Numbered from the stretch's first letter, positions 7,701 through 16,575 are shown. The stretch is DNA of 64,000 bases from an uncultured Collinsella sp. (GCA_900540935.1 UQHW01000004.1:38892-102891); one strand, 5' to 3'. Notes: a model not told the origin generated them from the letters alone. Program-made: numbers and translations.

Positions 7701-10700
7701 TATGCCCGAGAACGCGAGCGTGCACAACGACGCCGATGGCAAGGTCGACTTTGGCAAGATCAACTTTACGCTCGACGACCTTAACAAGGCTGTGGGCGAG
7801 AAGTCCGAGAAGCGCGAGCACACCTTTACCTACACCGTGACCGAGTCCGGCGAGGTCGCTGGCGTGACCAACGATGCCAAGCAGTCGTGCAAGGTTTCCT
7901 TCACCGTGGCTGATAACGGCAAGGGTAAGCTGAGCGTATCCCCTAACCCGGACGGCGATGTGGCATTTACGTTCACCAATACCTATAGCGTGAAGGCTGT
8001 CGAGACGAGTGTCACCGAGCAGATCACCGCGACCAAGAAACTGACCGGCCGCGACCTCAAGGATGGCGAGTTCTCCTTCAAGCTCGTCGAGGGCGAGGGC
8101 AAGGACGCCAAGGTCGTCGCCACCGGCAAGAACGCCGCCGACGGCAAGATCACGATGAGCAAGATTACCTACGACAAGCCTGGAACGCACACCTACACGC
8201 TGCGCGAGGTCAACGGCGGAACCACCAGCAAGGGCATCACCTACAGCAACGCCAAGTACACTATCGAGACCACCATTACGGACAACGGTGACGGCACCCT
8301 CAGCGCCACGCACGAGCTGGGGGGCGACGCCACGGCCGCGATCTTCGAGAACACCTACCGCGTGACCCCGCTCGACGCAGAGCTCGACTTTGGCCTGAGC
8401 AAGGCTATCAACGGCCGCGACTGGACGGATGCCGACAAGTTCAGCTTTACTATCACCGCCCCCGAGGGCACCCCGCTGCCCAATCCTGCAACCGTAACCG
8501 TGAGCAATCGCGACGCGAAGGACGGCATCGCCGCCATCAAGTTCGGCAAGATCCGCTACACGGCTGCCGGAACCTACAAGTACGAGATCCGCGAGAACGC
8601 GGGCGGCACGGTCGGCATGACGTATGACGCCCATGTCGCGACCGCCGAAGTGACCGTGACCGAGGACGGCGATGGCACCCTGACCGCCAACGTCACCAAG
8701 AAGGAAAACGGACGTTTTACCAATACGTATCGCTCTGAGCTCAACTACACCGCGGCCGGCGGCCTGTGGCTCAGCAAGTATCTGGACGGCCGCCCCATGA
8801 CCGAGGGTCAGTTCACCTTTACCGTGACACCTGCTGACGACGCTTCGGCTCGCGCGCTCGGTCTGCTGCCCGGGGCTAATAGCTTCAAGTCCCCCGCAGC
8901 GGCAGAGGCAACGGTCGGACTGATCGACATTCTGGCTGGTCATGAGGTTATATTTACGCAGGCTGACGCCGGCAAGACCTTTACGTACACCGTGGCCGAG
9001 AAGAACGACGGCCAGCCCGGTTACACCTACGACGACGCCGTGCGCACGGTGACGATCGCCATTGCCGACGACACCGCCGGCACGCTCACTGCTACGACGA
9101 CCGTTTCCGGCGGTCCCGAGGGCACGCATGAGACGGTCCACAAGAGTGGCGAGAACAAGGTCGAGAAGGCCCTGGTGCCGTTCCACAACAGTTACAGCGC
9201 TACGACCAACACGCCTGGCGGCACCGCCGCTCAGGTCGTTGCCACCAAGACTCTGACCGGCCGCCCGATGGCCGACGGCGAGTTCTGGTTCGGCATCGCC
9301 TATCAGGGTGAGCTTGTGGCATACGAAAACCTCAAGCCCAATATCGGCGGGCACGTGAGCTTTGATACGCTGCACTACGACACTAAGATGCTTGCTAATC
9401 TTGAGGCTGCTGGGCTTGCTTATCGTACCGATAAGGACGGTAAGCTTGCCTGGACCATTAACTACACGGCCTACGAAGATTTATTCGGGCTGCCGAATGG
9501 CGTTTCCGCTACAACGTGGAGCTTTGGCTTTAAGGTTATCGTCGTCGACAACGGTGACGGTACCCTGACGGCAACGGTCGACTACGGCGGCGTCGAGCCC
9601 TTGTTCGAGAACGTCTACGGCGCCGAAGCCGTCGATGCCGCGCTCACCGGCACTAAGAAGCTCCAAGCTGCCGAGGGCCTGACCCCGGCTGACATCACGG
9701 GCAAGTTCACCTTTACCGTGACCGCCGACGAGGCTAGTGCTCCGATGCCCGAGCGCACGACCGCAACCAACGACGCGGCTGGCAACGTGGACTTTGGCAA
9801 GATCCACTTTACGCTCGAGGACCTCAACCGCGCTCTGGGCGTGACGGACGATGCGACCGATAAGGCCGAGGCAGACGAAGCTGACGAAGCCGAGGCCGAC
9901 GAGGTAGAGGCTGAAGAGGCCGACACCGATGCCAACGCCGACGAGCCCAGCGACGAGCCCGAGCCCGCAGCCCCCACTGCTCCGCGCTCGCACACCTTTA
10001 CTTACACGGTGACCGAGTTCGGTAGTGCCCCTGGCGTGACCAATGACACCAACGCCACGCGCAAGGTTTCCTACACCGTGACCGATGACGGTGCCGGACA
10101 TCTGATCGTCAAGCGCGACGGCGGCGACGGTGCGGCCTTTACGTTCACCAACACGTACGGCGTGGCACCTACCGATTCTTCCGTGACCGATCAGGTCAAG
10201 ACGGTTAAGCGTCTGACCGGCCGCGACCTTGCAGCTGGCGAGTTCACGTTTGAGCTGCTCGAGGACGGCGTGACTGTCGCTAGTGGCACCAACGACGCCA
10301 ACGGTAACGTTACGCTGAGCCCGATCCGCTACGAGGCGCCCGGTACGCACACGTACACGCTGCGCGAGGCTTGCCCCAACGCGCTCGGCCTGTACAAGGG
10401 CGTCACCTATGACGGCACGACCTACACCGTCGTGACCACCGTCTCCGACAACGGCGACGGCACGCTGACCGCGACGCACAAGCTCGAGGGAACCACCGAG
10501 TCGGCTGGCTTTACCAACAAGTATCACGCCATGCCCACGCAGGTTTCCATCGGCGCCATCAAGGTGCTCGAGGGACGCGAGCTCAAGAAGGACGAGTTTA
10601 GCTTTAAGCTCGTTGGCGAGGACATCGAGTCTACGGTTACCAACGATGCCGACGGCAAGATCAACTTCGACAAGTTCGAGTACGACGAGCCCGGTACGTA

Positions 10701-11058
10701 CGTCTACACCATCAGCGAGGTCAAGGGCGACGAGGCCGGTATGACCTACGACAAGTCCGTCTTTACCGCGACCGTCAACGTGGTCGACGACGGCGAGGGC
10801 AACCTCAAGGCGAACGTTGCCTTTACCAAGGGCGACAAGAGCGTCGAGGGTATCGTGTTCAACAACACGTACAAGAAGCCCGAGACGCCCGTGCCGACGC
10901 CCGATCCCGGCACGCCCAAGACCGTGACGAACATCGTTAAGACGGTCAAGGGTTTCCTGCCCGCCACAGGCGACCAGCAGGCTGCCGCTCTGCTTATGGC
11001 ATCTGTCATCGCCATGGCTGGCGTCGGAGCCCTGGTCTGGGGTATCCGTAAGCGCTAG
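4711..11058 (+). CDS. giant LPXTG surface protein: vWA domain plus ten isopeptide pilin repeats
   Basis: Probable cell-wall adhesin or pilus-tip-like protein of 2115 aa. Visible parts: signal peptide (residues 1-~31, ending AFAMLPEANA); vWA domain with MIDAS motif DASGSM (D122, S124, S126) and FFTDGKPTSY; beta-rich linker to ~690; ten Spy0128/FctA-like repeats (~695-2057); sorting signal LPATG at 2083-2087, membrane helix and RKR tail. Each repeat begins with a Lys strand (such as TKVLEGR), has a central Glu (YEVRE, YTVTE) and ends F-x-N-x-Y, the Lys/Glu/Asn triad that forms intramolecular isopeptide bonds. Repeats 1-4 resemble 5 and 7-9, implying block duplication. Repeat 8 has an acidic insert (residues ~1713-1760). 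The SD is AGAAGGGAGA. No sortase gene is in the window, so anchoring depends on one elsewhere. Confidence 0.92.
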   Translation: MGKYTRGLLAVILAVVLVLPAAAFAMLPEANARSSTGMDGPTASGPTVVDPDTSGRWEKWAAGHSGNKVTTQNVGRIWTDKTVEATGENEVSDFVTTLSAMSSTSNSTVTVTTPLDIVLVLDASGSMNDPMGGGDSTKRIDALKSAAKSFIDTIAKQNEGIEGVDRQHKVAIVKFAGDETDKVGNDKYRSGGHSYNYSQTMQELTACTVGGAKGLKGTIDSIEPAGATRADYGMKQAEKNIKTFGREGAKKVVVFFTDGKPTSYSEFDSDVANAAVTAAKKMKDGKATVYTIGIFSGADPVADPSKKGTSDVNKFMHAVSSNYPDATSYASDELGTRAEKSDYYKSATNAEELKKVFDDISQAITSEPPYPTEIHKGYDETKSGYITFTDELGDFMQVDGFTEVVINGTPFTEASKTVNKETNTDTYEFDGKAKDLLITVQRAGDDNPRKGDIVTVNIPASLIPLSHFKTVDGKLSVDTVKPIQVKYASSVKKGALDNLFTPEKVTGLKDYIESNTAVANGAKTVSFYANKWSGGALGDTVATFEPADTNRYYYFQKQTPIYADKDCTQPAKNSLADTGTYYYKDEFEERGSNGEAKPVTAVIEFVGGDAAKFDGALVADEDGNLSFSVGTARLAFIDELHTTKGSVGGNSTGTATDVLNPKWNNVSAKATATHVNSYLGNNGKISFAYDMTPAMVNTKASFGLTKVLEGRSWTDADEFKFELSATPKNDAPMPASTDTTVHKPDPDGKGKAVIDFGEITFNKPGEYTYEVREVAGELGGITYSENVATFKVTVTVKATGGLKADVEKISGKTEFKNTYSAKTETPLTLEATKTLTGRPMADDEFKFTLSYAGHDEALLETTNKGGKVEFGPLTYTTKSLAKLVEEDKASLDASSGKPTWTIHYVAAEQTGELPAGVSATVSAIDAYVTVVDNGDGTLTATAVYGDAGNKFVNTYTAAPAEASLVGKKNLQVVPVGLTPANITGKFTFTVIGEEGAPMPENASVHNDADGKVDFGKINFTLDDLNKAVGEKSEKREHTFTYTVTESGEVAGVTNDAKQSCKVSFTVADNGKGKLSVSPNPDGDVAFTFTNTYSVKAVETSVTEQITATKKLTGRDLKDGEFSFKLVEGEGKDAKVVATGKNAADGKITMSKITYDKPGTHTYTLREVNGGTTSKGITYSNAKYTIETTITDNGDGTLSATHELGGDATAAIFENTYRVTPLDAELDFGLSKAINGRDWTDADKFSFTITAPEGTPLPNPATVTVSNRDAKDGIAAIKFGKIRYTAAGTYKYEIRENAGGTVGMTYDAHVATAEVTVTEDGDGTLTANVTKKENGRFTNTYRSELNYTAAGGLWLSKYLDGRPMTEGQFTFTVTPADDASARALGLLPGANSFKSPAAAEATVGLIDILAGHEVIFTQADAGKTFTYTVAEKNDGQPGYTYDDAVRTVTIAIADDTAGTLTATTTVSGGPEGTHETVHKSGENKVEKALVPFHNSYSATTNTPGGTAAQVVATKTLTGRPMADGEFWFGIAYQGELVAYENLKPNIGGHVSFDTLHYDTKMLANLEAAGLAYRTDKDGKLAWTINYTAYEDLFGLPNGVSATTWSFGFKVIVVDNGDGTLTATVDYGGVEPLFENVYGAEAVDAALTGTKKLQAAEGLTPADITGKFTFTVTADEASAPMPERTTATNDAAGNVDFGKIHFTLEDLNRALGVTDDATDKAEADEADEAEADEVEAEEADTDANADEPSDEPEPAAPTAPRSHTFTYTVTEFGSAPGVTNDTNATRKVSYTVTDDGAGHLIVKRDGGDGAAFTFTNTYGVAPTDSSVTDQVKTVKRLTGRDLAAGEFTFELLEDGVTVASGTNDANGNVTLSPIRYEAPGTHTYTLREACPNALGLYKGVTYDGTTYTVVTTVSDNGDGTLTATHKLEGTTESAGFTNKYHAMPTQVSIGAIKVLEGRELKKDEFSFKLVGEDIESTVTNDADGKINFDKFEYDEPGTYVYTISEVKGDEAGMTYDKSVFTATVNVVDDGEGNLKANVAFTKGDKSVEGIVFNNTYKKPETPVPTPDPGTPKTVTNIVKTVKGFLPATGDQQAAALLMASVIAMAGVGALVWGIRKR

Positions 11059-11075
11059 GCACGTCGACGGAGCCT

Positions 11076-11171
11076 GGGGCCAAAAGGCCCCGGGCCGCCG
11101 GCGGGGAGCCAAAACATAGCCCCCACCCCCACCCCCAGCCGCCACGGAGGCATCTCCCTCCTCCGTGGCGG
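11076..11171 (+). terminator. hairpins after the surface protein gene
   Basis: GGGGCC-AAAA-GGCCCC (11076-11091) is followed by a perfect 12-bp stem with arms CCGCCACGGAGG (11139-11150) and CCTCCGTGGCGG (11160-11171), then TACTTTTGT. The second hairpin is the better terminator candidate. Confidence 0.6.
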
Positions 11172-11194
11172 TACTTTTGTGCGACTGCTCTATA

Positions 11195-11261
11195 AGTTGC
11201 GGTGAAATACGGACTGTTTGGCGGCCCTAGGGGGCACAGCAGTCCGTATTTCACCGCAACT
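11195..11261. repeat. 22-bp perfect inverted repeat
   Basis: Arms 11195-11216 and 11240-11261 are perfectly complementary (22 bp) around a 23-base GC-rich loop. The 13-mer TTGCGGTGAAATA in the arm recurs at 63903-63915, so it belongs to a dispersed palindromic family. It lies between a convergent gene pair and could also act as a bidirectional terminator. Confidence 0.6.
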
Positions 11262-11280
11262 GAGTGGCTGATTCTTTGAG

Positions 11281-11910
11281 TTATCCGCGCAGGTAGGCGA
11301 TGGCGATTTGGGTGCGGTTGCGTAGCCCCATTTTGGCTAGGATTGAGCTGATGTGGTTGCGCACGGTGCCTTCGCCCATATAGGCGGTGGCGGCGATCTC
11401 CTTGTTGTCGAGACCGCGGGCGATGAGCTCGGCGACTTCGAACTCGCGGTCGGTCAGGCCGGCGAAGGCCGCGGGCCGGCGGGGCGTGCCGGCTTCGATG
11501 CCCGCCCCATCAAAGTTGATATCCTCGATCGCCTTACCCTTGAGCACGCGTTTGCTATCCATGACCTGCGCCAACGCTGGCGGAATGGCGGCGACATCGG
11601 TTTTGATCAGATAGCCGCGGGCGCCCAACTTGAGCGCCGACACAATGTACTCGTCATCCGAGAATGTCGTCAGAAACACCACGCGCGCCGCAGGGTCGCG
11701 CTCAAGAATCTCGCGGGCCGCCGAAAGTCCGTCGCGCCCCGGCATCTGAATGTCAAGCAGCGCGATATCGGGTGCGTGCTCGGCATAGAGCGAAACCGCG
11801 TCGTTGCCGTTAGCGCCGGTACCCACCACCTCGATCTGCGGCTGGGCGCCCAGGATAATCTTGAGCGAATCGACTACCAAGCGGTCGTCGTCGACAACGA
11901 TGAGCCTCAT
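11281..11910 (-). CDS. NarL/LuxR-family response regulator
   Basis: DNA-binding output of a two-component system. The receiver domain (residues 1-~120) has the acidic pocket DDD at 7-9, phosphoacceptor D53 (LLDIQMPG), T81/T82 and K104 (GYLIKTD). The C-terminal LuxR-type helix-turn-helix runs from about 150 (LTDREFEVAELIARGLDNKE) to the end. It has 209 residues, normal for NarL proteins. The start overlaps the stop of the upstream kinase gene by four bases (ATGA), so the two are co-translated. The divergent ABC exporter at 13251 is the likely target. Confidence 0.9.
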   Translation of the reverse strand: MRLIVVDDDRLVVDSLKIILGAQPQIEVVGTGANGNDAVSLYAEHAPDIALLDIQMPGRDGLSAAREILERDPAARVVFLTTFSDDEYIVSALKLGARGYLIKTDVAAIPPALAQVMDSKRVLKGKAIEDINFDGAGIEAGTPRRPAAFAGLTDREFEVAELIARGLDNKEIAATAYMGEGTVRNHISSILAKMGLRNRTQIAIAYLRG

Positions 11911-13052
11911 TGGTCCTCATCTCCTTGCTGTTTGGGAACGGTGGCAAACACGCGCCAGCCGCCGTCGCCGGCACGCGGGCCGGCGGTGAAGGTGCCGCCA
12001 AGCGCCTCGATGCGCTCGCGCATCGAGGCGAGCCCCATGCCCTCCGCGGCGCCGCGGCCGCTTGCTTGGACCTCGCCCGCGCCATCGTCGGTAACGATGA
12101 GCTGGTAAAACGACGGATGCTCCATGCATCGTACAGTGACGGTCTGGGCGCAAGCATGGCGCATGGTGTTGGAGAGCGCCTCGCGCAGGACCGCCGCAAA
12201 GCAGTTGGCGACGTTTGCGGGCGCATGTTCGGTCATAACTTCAAGCTCAATCTGCGGGCCGCCGTCCGAGCGCGCGCCTTCGACAATGCGTTCGAGCTGC
12301 ACGGAAAGGTCGACGGCGTTGTCGTTGAGCGCGTGGACGCTGGTGCGCACAAGCTGGAGCGCCTCGTCAACCGTGCGTTTGACGTCGGCGAAATCGGCGG
12401 CGACGCCGGGCTCGTCGGCGTGAACCACACGCAGGGCTTCGGCCTGCAGTGAGGCGCGCGTGAGCTGGTGGCCCACGTTATCGTGGATCTCGCGCGCGAT
12501 GCGGGCGCGTTCGGCGAGCGTCGCGAGCTCGACTTCGTAGTCCTGGCGGTCGGCAAGATCGCGGTTGCGTGCCTCGAGTGCCAGGGCGCGTTCTTGCAGC
12601 TTGTCGCGGGTGCGACGCATGCGTTCCTGTTCGCGCTCCAGCTGCGCGGTGCGCAGCGACAGCAACGTGGCGGCGACCGAAAGGATGGCGGTTAGCAACA
12701 GCGTTCGGGTGGTGAGCGCGCCGCCGCGAAGGTCCGCGACGAGCGCACAGGCAAAGACAGCGCCGACACCCAGCGCGATCCAGGCGTGCTCACGGCGCAC
12801 GCGCCGCGCGATGTCATAGAGGGCGAGAGGCGCAAACGGCACAAACGGCGGCACGACGACTGCCGCGATGATGTAAGCGCAGCTCGCGGTCTCGCTCGCG
12901 CGCCGGGTGCGTTCCCCCTGTGCGACCTCGGCCAGTGAGGTGGCAATAACGCCAAGGCAAAACGCCGCGACCAGGTGAGCGTCCACAGCAAGGCCCATGG
13001 CGGCCGCAATACAGCACGCCAGAACGATCGATTTGTCGAAAAGCCTGTTCAT
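11907..13052 (-). CDS. sensor histidine kinase (HisKA_3 type)
   Basis: Membrane sensor kinase partnered with the response regulator at 11281. Residues 1-~135 hold several hydrophobic helices; a coiled coil follows (LEREQERMRRTRDKLQERA). Then come the H-box ARIAREIHDNVGHQL, the N-box LREALSNTMRHA and the G-box GMGLASMRERIEALGG of a short HATPase domain. The start chosen (MNRLFDKS at 13052) gives 381 aa; an upstream in-frame start at 13175 would add 41 residues with no family character. No Shine-Dalgarno is visible, but TACAAT lies six bases before the ATG, so a leaderless mRNA is possible. The signal is unknown. Confidence 0.87.
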   Translation of the reverse strand: MNRLFDKSIVLACCIAAAMGLAVDAHLVAAFCLGVIATSLAEVAQGERTRRASETASCAYIIAAVVVPPFVPFAPLALYDIARRVRREHAWIALGVGAVFACALVADLRGGALTTRTLLLTAILSVAATLLSLRTAQLEREQERMRRTRDKLQERALALEARNRDLADRQDYEVELATLAERARIAREIHDNVGHQLTRASLQAEALRVVHADEPGVAADFADVKRTVDEALQLVRTSVHALNDNAVDLSVQLERIVEGARSDGGPQIELEVMTEHAPANVANCFAAVLREALSNTMRHACAQTVTVRCMEHPSFYQLIVTDDGAGEVQASGRGAAEGMGLASMRERIEALGGTFTAGPRAGDGGWRVFATVPKQQGDEDQ

Positions 13053-13250
13053 ACGGGTATTGTACGCGAAGCCGCGCGTGGTGGAGGGACCGCCTGCGCA
13101 ACCGTGACATTCCTCCCGCGCGGCAAATCGGGGGCGCCGGTTGGGCCACGCGGCCAAGCCCCGCACTCGTGACAAAGCTCACTGGTGCGCGCCGGCGGCT
13201 CCTGCGATGATGCAATCGTACCGGGCCGCAATCAACAGAAGGGCCGCCTC

Positions 13251-14189
13251 ATGACAGATATCGTCCGCGTCGAAAACCTCGTCAAGCGCTACGACGACCT
13301 TATCGCGCTCGACCACTTTAACCTCAGCATCGCCCCCGGCGAGATCTTTGGCCTGCTGGGCCCCAACGGCTCGGGCAAGACCACGTCCATCAACTGCATC
13401 CTGCAGCTGCTCGCCTACGACAAGGGCACCATCGAGCTGTTCGGCGAGCCCATGACGCCCGCCCGCTACGACCTCAAGCGCCGCATCGGTGTGGTGCCGC
13501 AGCAGGTGGCGGTGTTCGACGAGCTCACCGTGCGCGAGAATATCGACTATTTCTGCAGCCTTTACGTTAGCGACCGTAAGCGCCGCCGTGCGCTGGTGGA
13601 CGAGGCGATCGACTTTGTCGGCCTGGGCGACTTTGCCAAGTTCCGCCCCGGCAAGCTCTCGGGCGGCCTGGCACGTCGCCTCAACATTGCCTGCGGCATT
13701 GCGCACAAGCCCGAGCTCATCTTCTTTGACGAGCCCACGGTGGCAGTCGACCCGCAGAGTCGCAACGCCATCCTGGAGGGCATCTGCCGCTTGCGCGACG
13801 AGGGCGCTACGGTGGTGTATACCAGCCATTACATGGAGGAAGTCGAGCAGATTTGCAGCCGCATCATGATCATGGACGGCGGCCGCGTGCTGGCGCAGGG
13901 CACCAACGACGAGCTCAAGCGCATGATTCAAATGGGCGAGCGCGTGACTGTCGAGGTCGGCGACGTCGAGACCGCCACGGTCGAGCGACTGCGCGCCCTC
14001 GAGCACGTGCTCAGCGTCGAGCTGTCCGCCGGCGAGCTCATCTGCACCTGCGAGGCGAGCCCGCACAATTTGGTCGACATCCTCGACACGCTGCACGCCG
14101 CCGACGTGGCGCTCGGCCGCGTGTGGAGCGAGCCGCCGACCCTCAACGACGTGTTCCTCGAGATCACCGGCCGCGAGCTGCGCGACTAG
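13251..14189 (+). CDS. ABC-2 type exporter ATP-binding protein
   Basis: ATPase of a drug, lipid or peptide exporter. Walker A GPNGSGKTT (residues 37-45), signature LSGGLARR, Walker B LIFFDEPTVAVD and the H-loop in YTSHYMEE are all visible. The usual TxGLD after Walker B reads TVAVD. The C-terminal ~90 residues form the regulatory extension typical of this subfamily. ATG 13251 with AGAAGGG upstream is preferred over GTG 13185. It is divergent from the two-component genes and heads an operon with two ABC-2 permeases (ten bases to the next gene). Control by the adjacent regulator is inferred. The substrate is unknown. Confidence 0.88.
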   Translation: MTDIVRVENLVKRYDDLIALDHFNLSIAPGEIFGLLGPNGSGKTTSINCILQLLAYDKGTIELFGEPMTPARYDLKRRIGVVPQQVAVFDELTVRENIDYFCSLYVSDRKRRRALVDEAIDFVGLGDFAKFRPGKLSGGLARRLNIACGIAHKPELIFFDEPTVAVDPQSRNAILEGICRLRDEGATVVYTSHYMEEVEQICSRIMIMDGGRVLAQGTNDELKRMIQMGERVTVEVGDVETATVERLRALEHVLSVELSAGELICTCEASPHNLVDILDTLHAADVALGRVWSEPPTLNDVFLEITGRELRD

Positions 14190-14198
14190 GGGGCGGCC

Positions 14199-15383
14199 AT
14201 GTTCAACACCATCATCACCACGGTCAAGACGCTGCTGCGCCGGCCGAGTACGTGGGTCTGGGGCGCTCTCTTTCCCATCGCGCTTTCCACGATGTTCATG
14301 TTTATGATTGCGAACCTCAGCTCCGACGGCACGGTCGACCCGGTGCCGGTTGCCGTCGTGGCGGACGAGGCTTGGGACGCCTCGACCTTTAAGGACGTGG
14401 CGACGTCGCTTGCCAAGGAAGGCGGCGATCAGCTGCTCGAGATCCACGAGCTCGACGACGCAGCCGATGCGAACCGTGCGCTTAAGGCCGGCGAGGTTGC
14501 GGGCATCTATACGGTCGACGACGCAGGCGTACCCAAGCTCACGCTGCTATCGAGCTACGACAGCTCGCGCGCATCATCGGTGCTCACCGATCGCAGCATC
14601 CTGGAGACGGTGGCAAGCTCGTATACACAAAATGCCGAGCTCATGTCCCAGATTGCCCAGGACAACCCGGCGGCGCTCGCCGACCCGGAGGCGGTTGCGC
14701 GCGCCCTGTCGCTCGAGGGCGGCACCCGCCGCGTAAGCCTGACACGCACCACGCCCGATGGCACGGTCATCTACTATTACGCGCTTTTTGGCCTGGTCGC
14801 GATGATGTCTGCCGAGTTTGCCGCCTTGAGCGTCGTCGATTTGCAGCCCAATCTGTCGGGCCTTGGCGCCCGTCGCTGCGTGGGCGGCCTTTCCAAGACG
14901 GCGTCGCTGGCCGGTATCTTTATCGGCTCGTGGCTTGTCTCCTTTGCCTCGATGGCGATCGCGATTGGCTATGTGCGCCTGGTTGTCGGTGTCGACTTTG
15001 GCGGGCGCGAGGGGCTCTGCCTGGTGGGCGGCGCCGCATCCGCGCTTGCCGCGACGGGCCTGGGGCTCTTTGCGGGCACGCTGCCCGTTAAGGGCGGCAA
15101 GGCGTCCAAGTCGGGCATCCTCACAGGCTTTGCCACCACGTGTGCCCTGTTCGCCGGCCTCTACGGCGAGCCGGCGATGGCGCTTGCCGATGACGTCGCT
15201 CGCGCCTGCCCGGCCGAGTGCTGGCTCAATCCCGTCAAGCTTATCTGCGACATGTTCAACCGTCTGCATTTCTTTGAGGACCTGGGTCCCTTTGCCGTCC
15301 GCGCAGGCGCGCTCGTCCTGATGTCCCTCGTGTTTGTCGTCGCCACGCTGATCTTTGGAAGGAGTCGCTATGAGCACCTTTAA
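14199..15383 (+). CDS. ABC-2 type exporter permease 1
   Basis: Membrane component of the exporter begun at 13251. It has one N-terminal helix (WVWGALFPIALSTMFMFMIA), an extracytoplasmic region of ~150 residues (about 45-190), then five hydrophobic helices, the ABC2_membrane_3/YhgE-like topology. It has 394 residues. Its end overlaps the start of permease 2 by 14 bases, so the two are probably made in a fixed ratio as a heterodimer. The sequence offers no substrate clue. Confidence 0.82.
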   Translation: MFNTIITTVKTLLRRPSTWVWGALFPIALSTMFMFMIANLSSDGTVDPVPVAVVADEAWDASTFKDVATSLAKEGGDQLLEIHELDDAADANRALKAGEVAGIYTVDDAGVPKLTLLSSYDSSRASSVLTDRSILETVASSYTQNAELMSQIAQDNPAALADPEAVARALSLEGGTRRVSLTRTTPDGTVIYYYALFGLVAMMSAEFAALSVVDLQPNLSGLGARRCVGGLSKTASLAGIFIGSWLVSFASMAIAIGYVRLVVGVDFGGREGLCLVGGAASALAATGLGLFAGTLPVKGGKASKSGILTGFATTCALFAGLYGEPAMALADDVARACPAECWLNPVKLICDMFNRLHFFEDLGPFAVRAGALVLMSLVFVVATLIFGRSRYEHL

Positions 15384-16575
15384 GACCGCGCTTCGCATGG
15401 CGCTGGCGCACCCGTTCTACCTGCTCATCTATACGGTGTTCATCTCGCTCATGGGCGTGTTTATCGCGGCGTCGGTGAGCTGGAATTCGTCGCAGCTCAC
15501 CGAATACACGCCTTACGACGCCAACGTGATTGTGGTTGACCGCGACGACAGCGACCTTTCGCGCGCGCTCACCAAGCACCTGGGTGCACGCTTTGATTTG
15601 GTCACGGGCGTCGGCGACGACACGTACGACCTTGCGGACGCGCTCTCCAAGAGCAACAGCGCCAAGGGCAGCGCCGATTGCGTGATCTTTATTCCGGACG
15701 GGTTTGAGGACGACCTGATCGCGGCCGCCCGTGCGGGGGAGGCCCTGCCCAAGCTCGACGTGACCTACGGCTCCGGCACCATGGCGGCGGCGCTTTCGTC
15801 TGCCGAGGCCTCGCGCTGGATCTCGCTCGCGGGTGCCGCGGCCGCACTTGAGCCTGCCGCCTCCGACGGCGACGTCGCCAAGGCTGCCGAGCACGCCGCC
15901 GCCAAGCGCGCCGAGGTTCAGATTGAGCAGGTCAAGGTCGACTCGACCGCCGCCGCCACGCTCGAGTCGTATTTCAACTTTGGCGCGTACGCGATCATCT
16001 CGTCGGTCATCGTGTCGGTAGGGCTGGTGTTCTCGGGCATGAACGAGCCCGAGCGCGTGCGCCGCATGGAGGCCGGCCCGGTCTCCGAGCGCCAGCGCTC
16101 GCTCGCCGTGTTCGCGGCCGCCGCGGTGCTCACCGTCTGCATCTGGTTTGTGTCGAGCATGATGGGCGTCGTGGGTTTTGCCGGCGCGGTTGCCGAGGTC
16201 GGCGTGGGTCGCGTGTGCCTGGCGCTGGCGGCGACGTTTGCCCTGGCGTGCACACCTCTGGCCGTTGGCTTTACGCTGTCGAGCCTGGGCGCGCGCGAGG
16301 AGCTGCTCAACGGCGTGGGTAACCTGCTCGGCATGCTCATGACGTTTTTGGGTGGCGCCTGGATGCCACTGTCGCTCATGGGCTCGGCCGTGCAGACCGT
16401 GGCGCACTTTGTGCCGACGTATTGGGTGAACGACGCGATCGGCAAGGCGCTCGCCGCGGACCTGACGTCTGCCGTGCTGGGCGACATAGCCTGCGACCTG
16501 GGCGTCACCGTGCTCTTCGCCTCCGCCATCGCCGCCGTAGGCCTAGCCCTCACCCACAACAAATCCCACGCCTAG
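15370..16575 (+). CDS. ABC-2 type exporter permease 2
   Basis: Partner permease with the same topology as the preceding gene: an N-terminal helix (PFYLLIYTVFISLMGVFIAA), a large extracytoplasmic domain to about residue 195, then five to six helices ending near residue 395. ATG 15370 is supported by GGAAGGAG inside the previous gene and by family-like length (401 aa). The 14-base overlap with permease 1 points to coupled translation. With the ATPase it makes a complete three-gene exporter. Downstream lies a palindromic repeat region rather than a classic terminator. Confidence 0.82.
   Translation: MSTFKTALRMALAHPFYLLIYTVFISLMGVFIAASVSWNSSQLTEYTPYDANVIVVDRDDSDLSRALTKHLGARFDLVTGVGDDTYDLADALSKSNSAKGSADCVIFIPDGFEDDLIAAARAGEALPKLDVTYGSGTMAAALSSAEASRWISLAGAAAALEPAASDGDVAKAAEHAAAKRAEVQIEQVKVDSTAAATLESYFNFGAYAIISSVIVSVGLVFSGMNEPERVRRMEAGPVSERQRSLAVFAAAAVLTVCIWFVSSMMGVVGFAGAVAEVGVGRVCLALAATFALACTPLAVGFTLSSLGAREELLNGVGNLLGMLMTFLGGAWMPLSLMGSAVQTVAHFVPTYWVNDAIGKALAADLTSAVLGDIACDLGVTVLFASAIAAVGLALTHNKSHA

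Noticed and set aside
5791..11145. Long open frames on the minus strand inside the surface protein gene (493, 660 and 554 codons)
   Set aside because: They are antisense shadows of a repetitive GC-rich gene, with His/Arg/Val-rich composition, no family motifs and no ribosome site.
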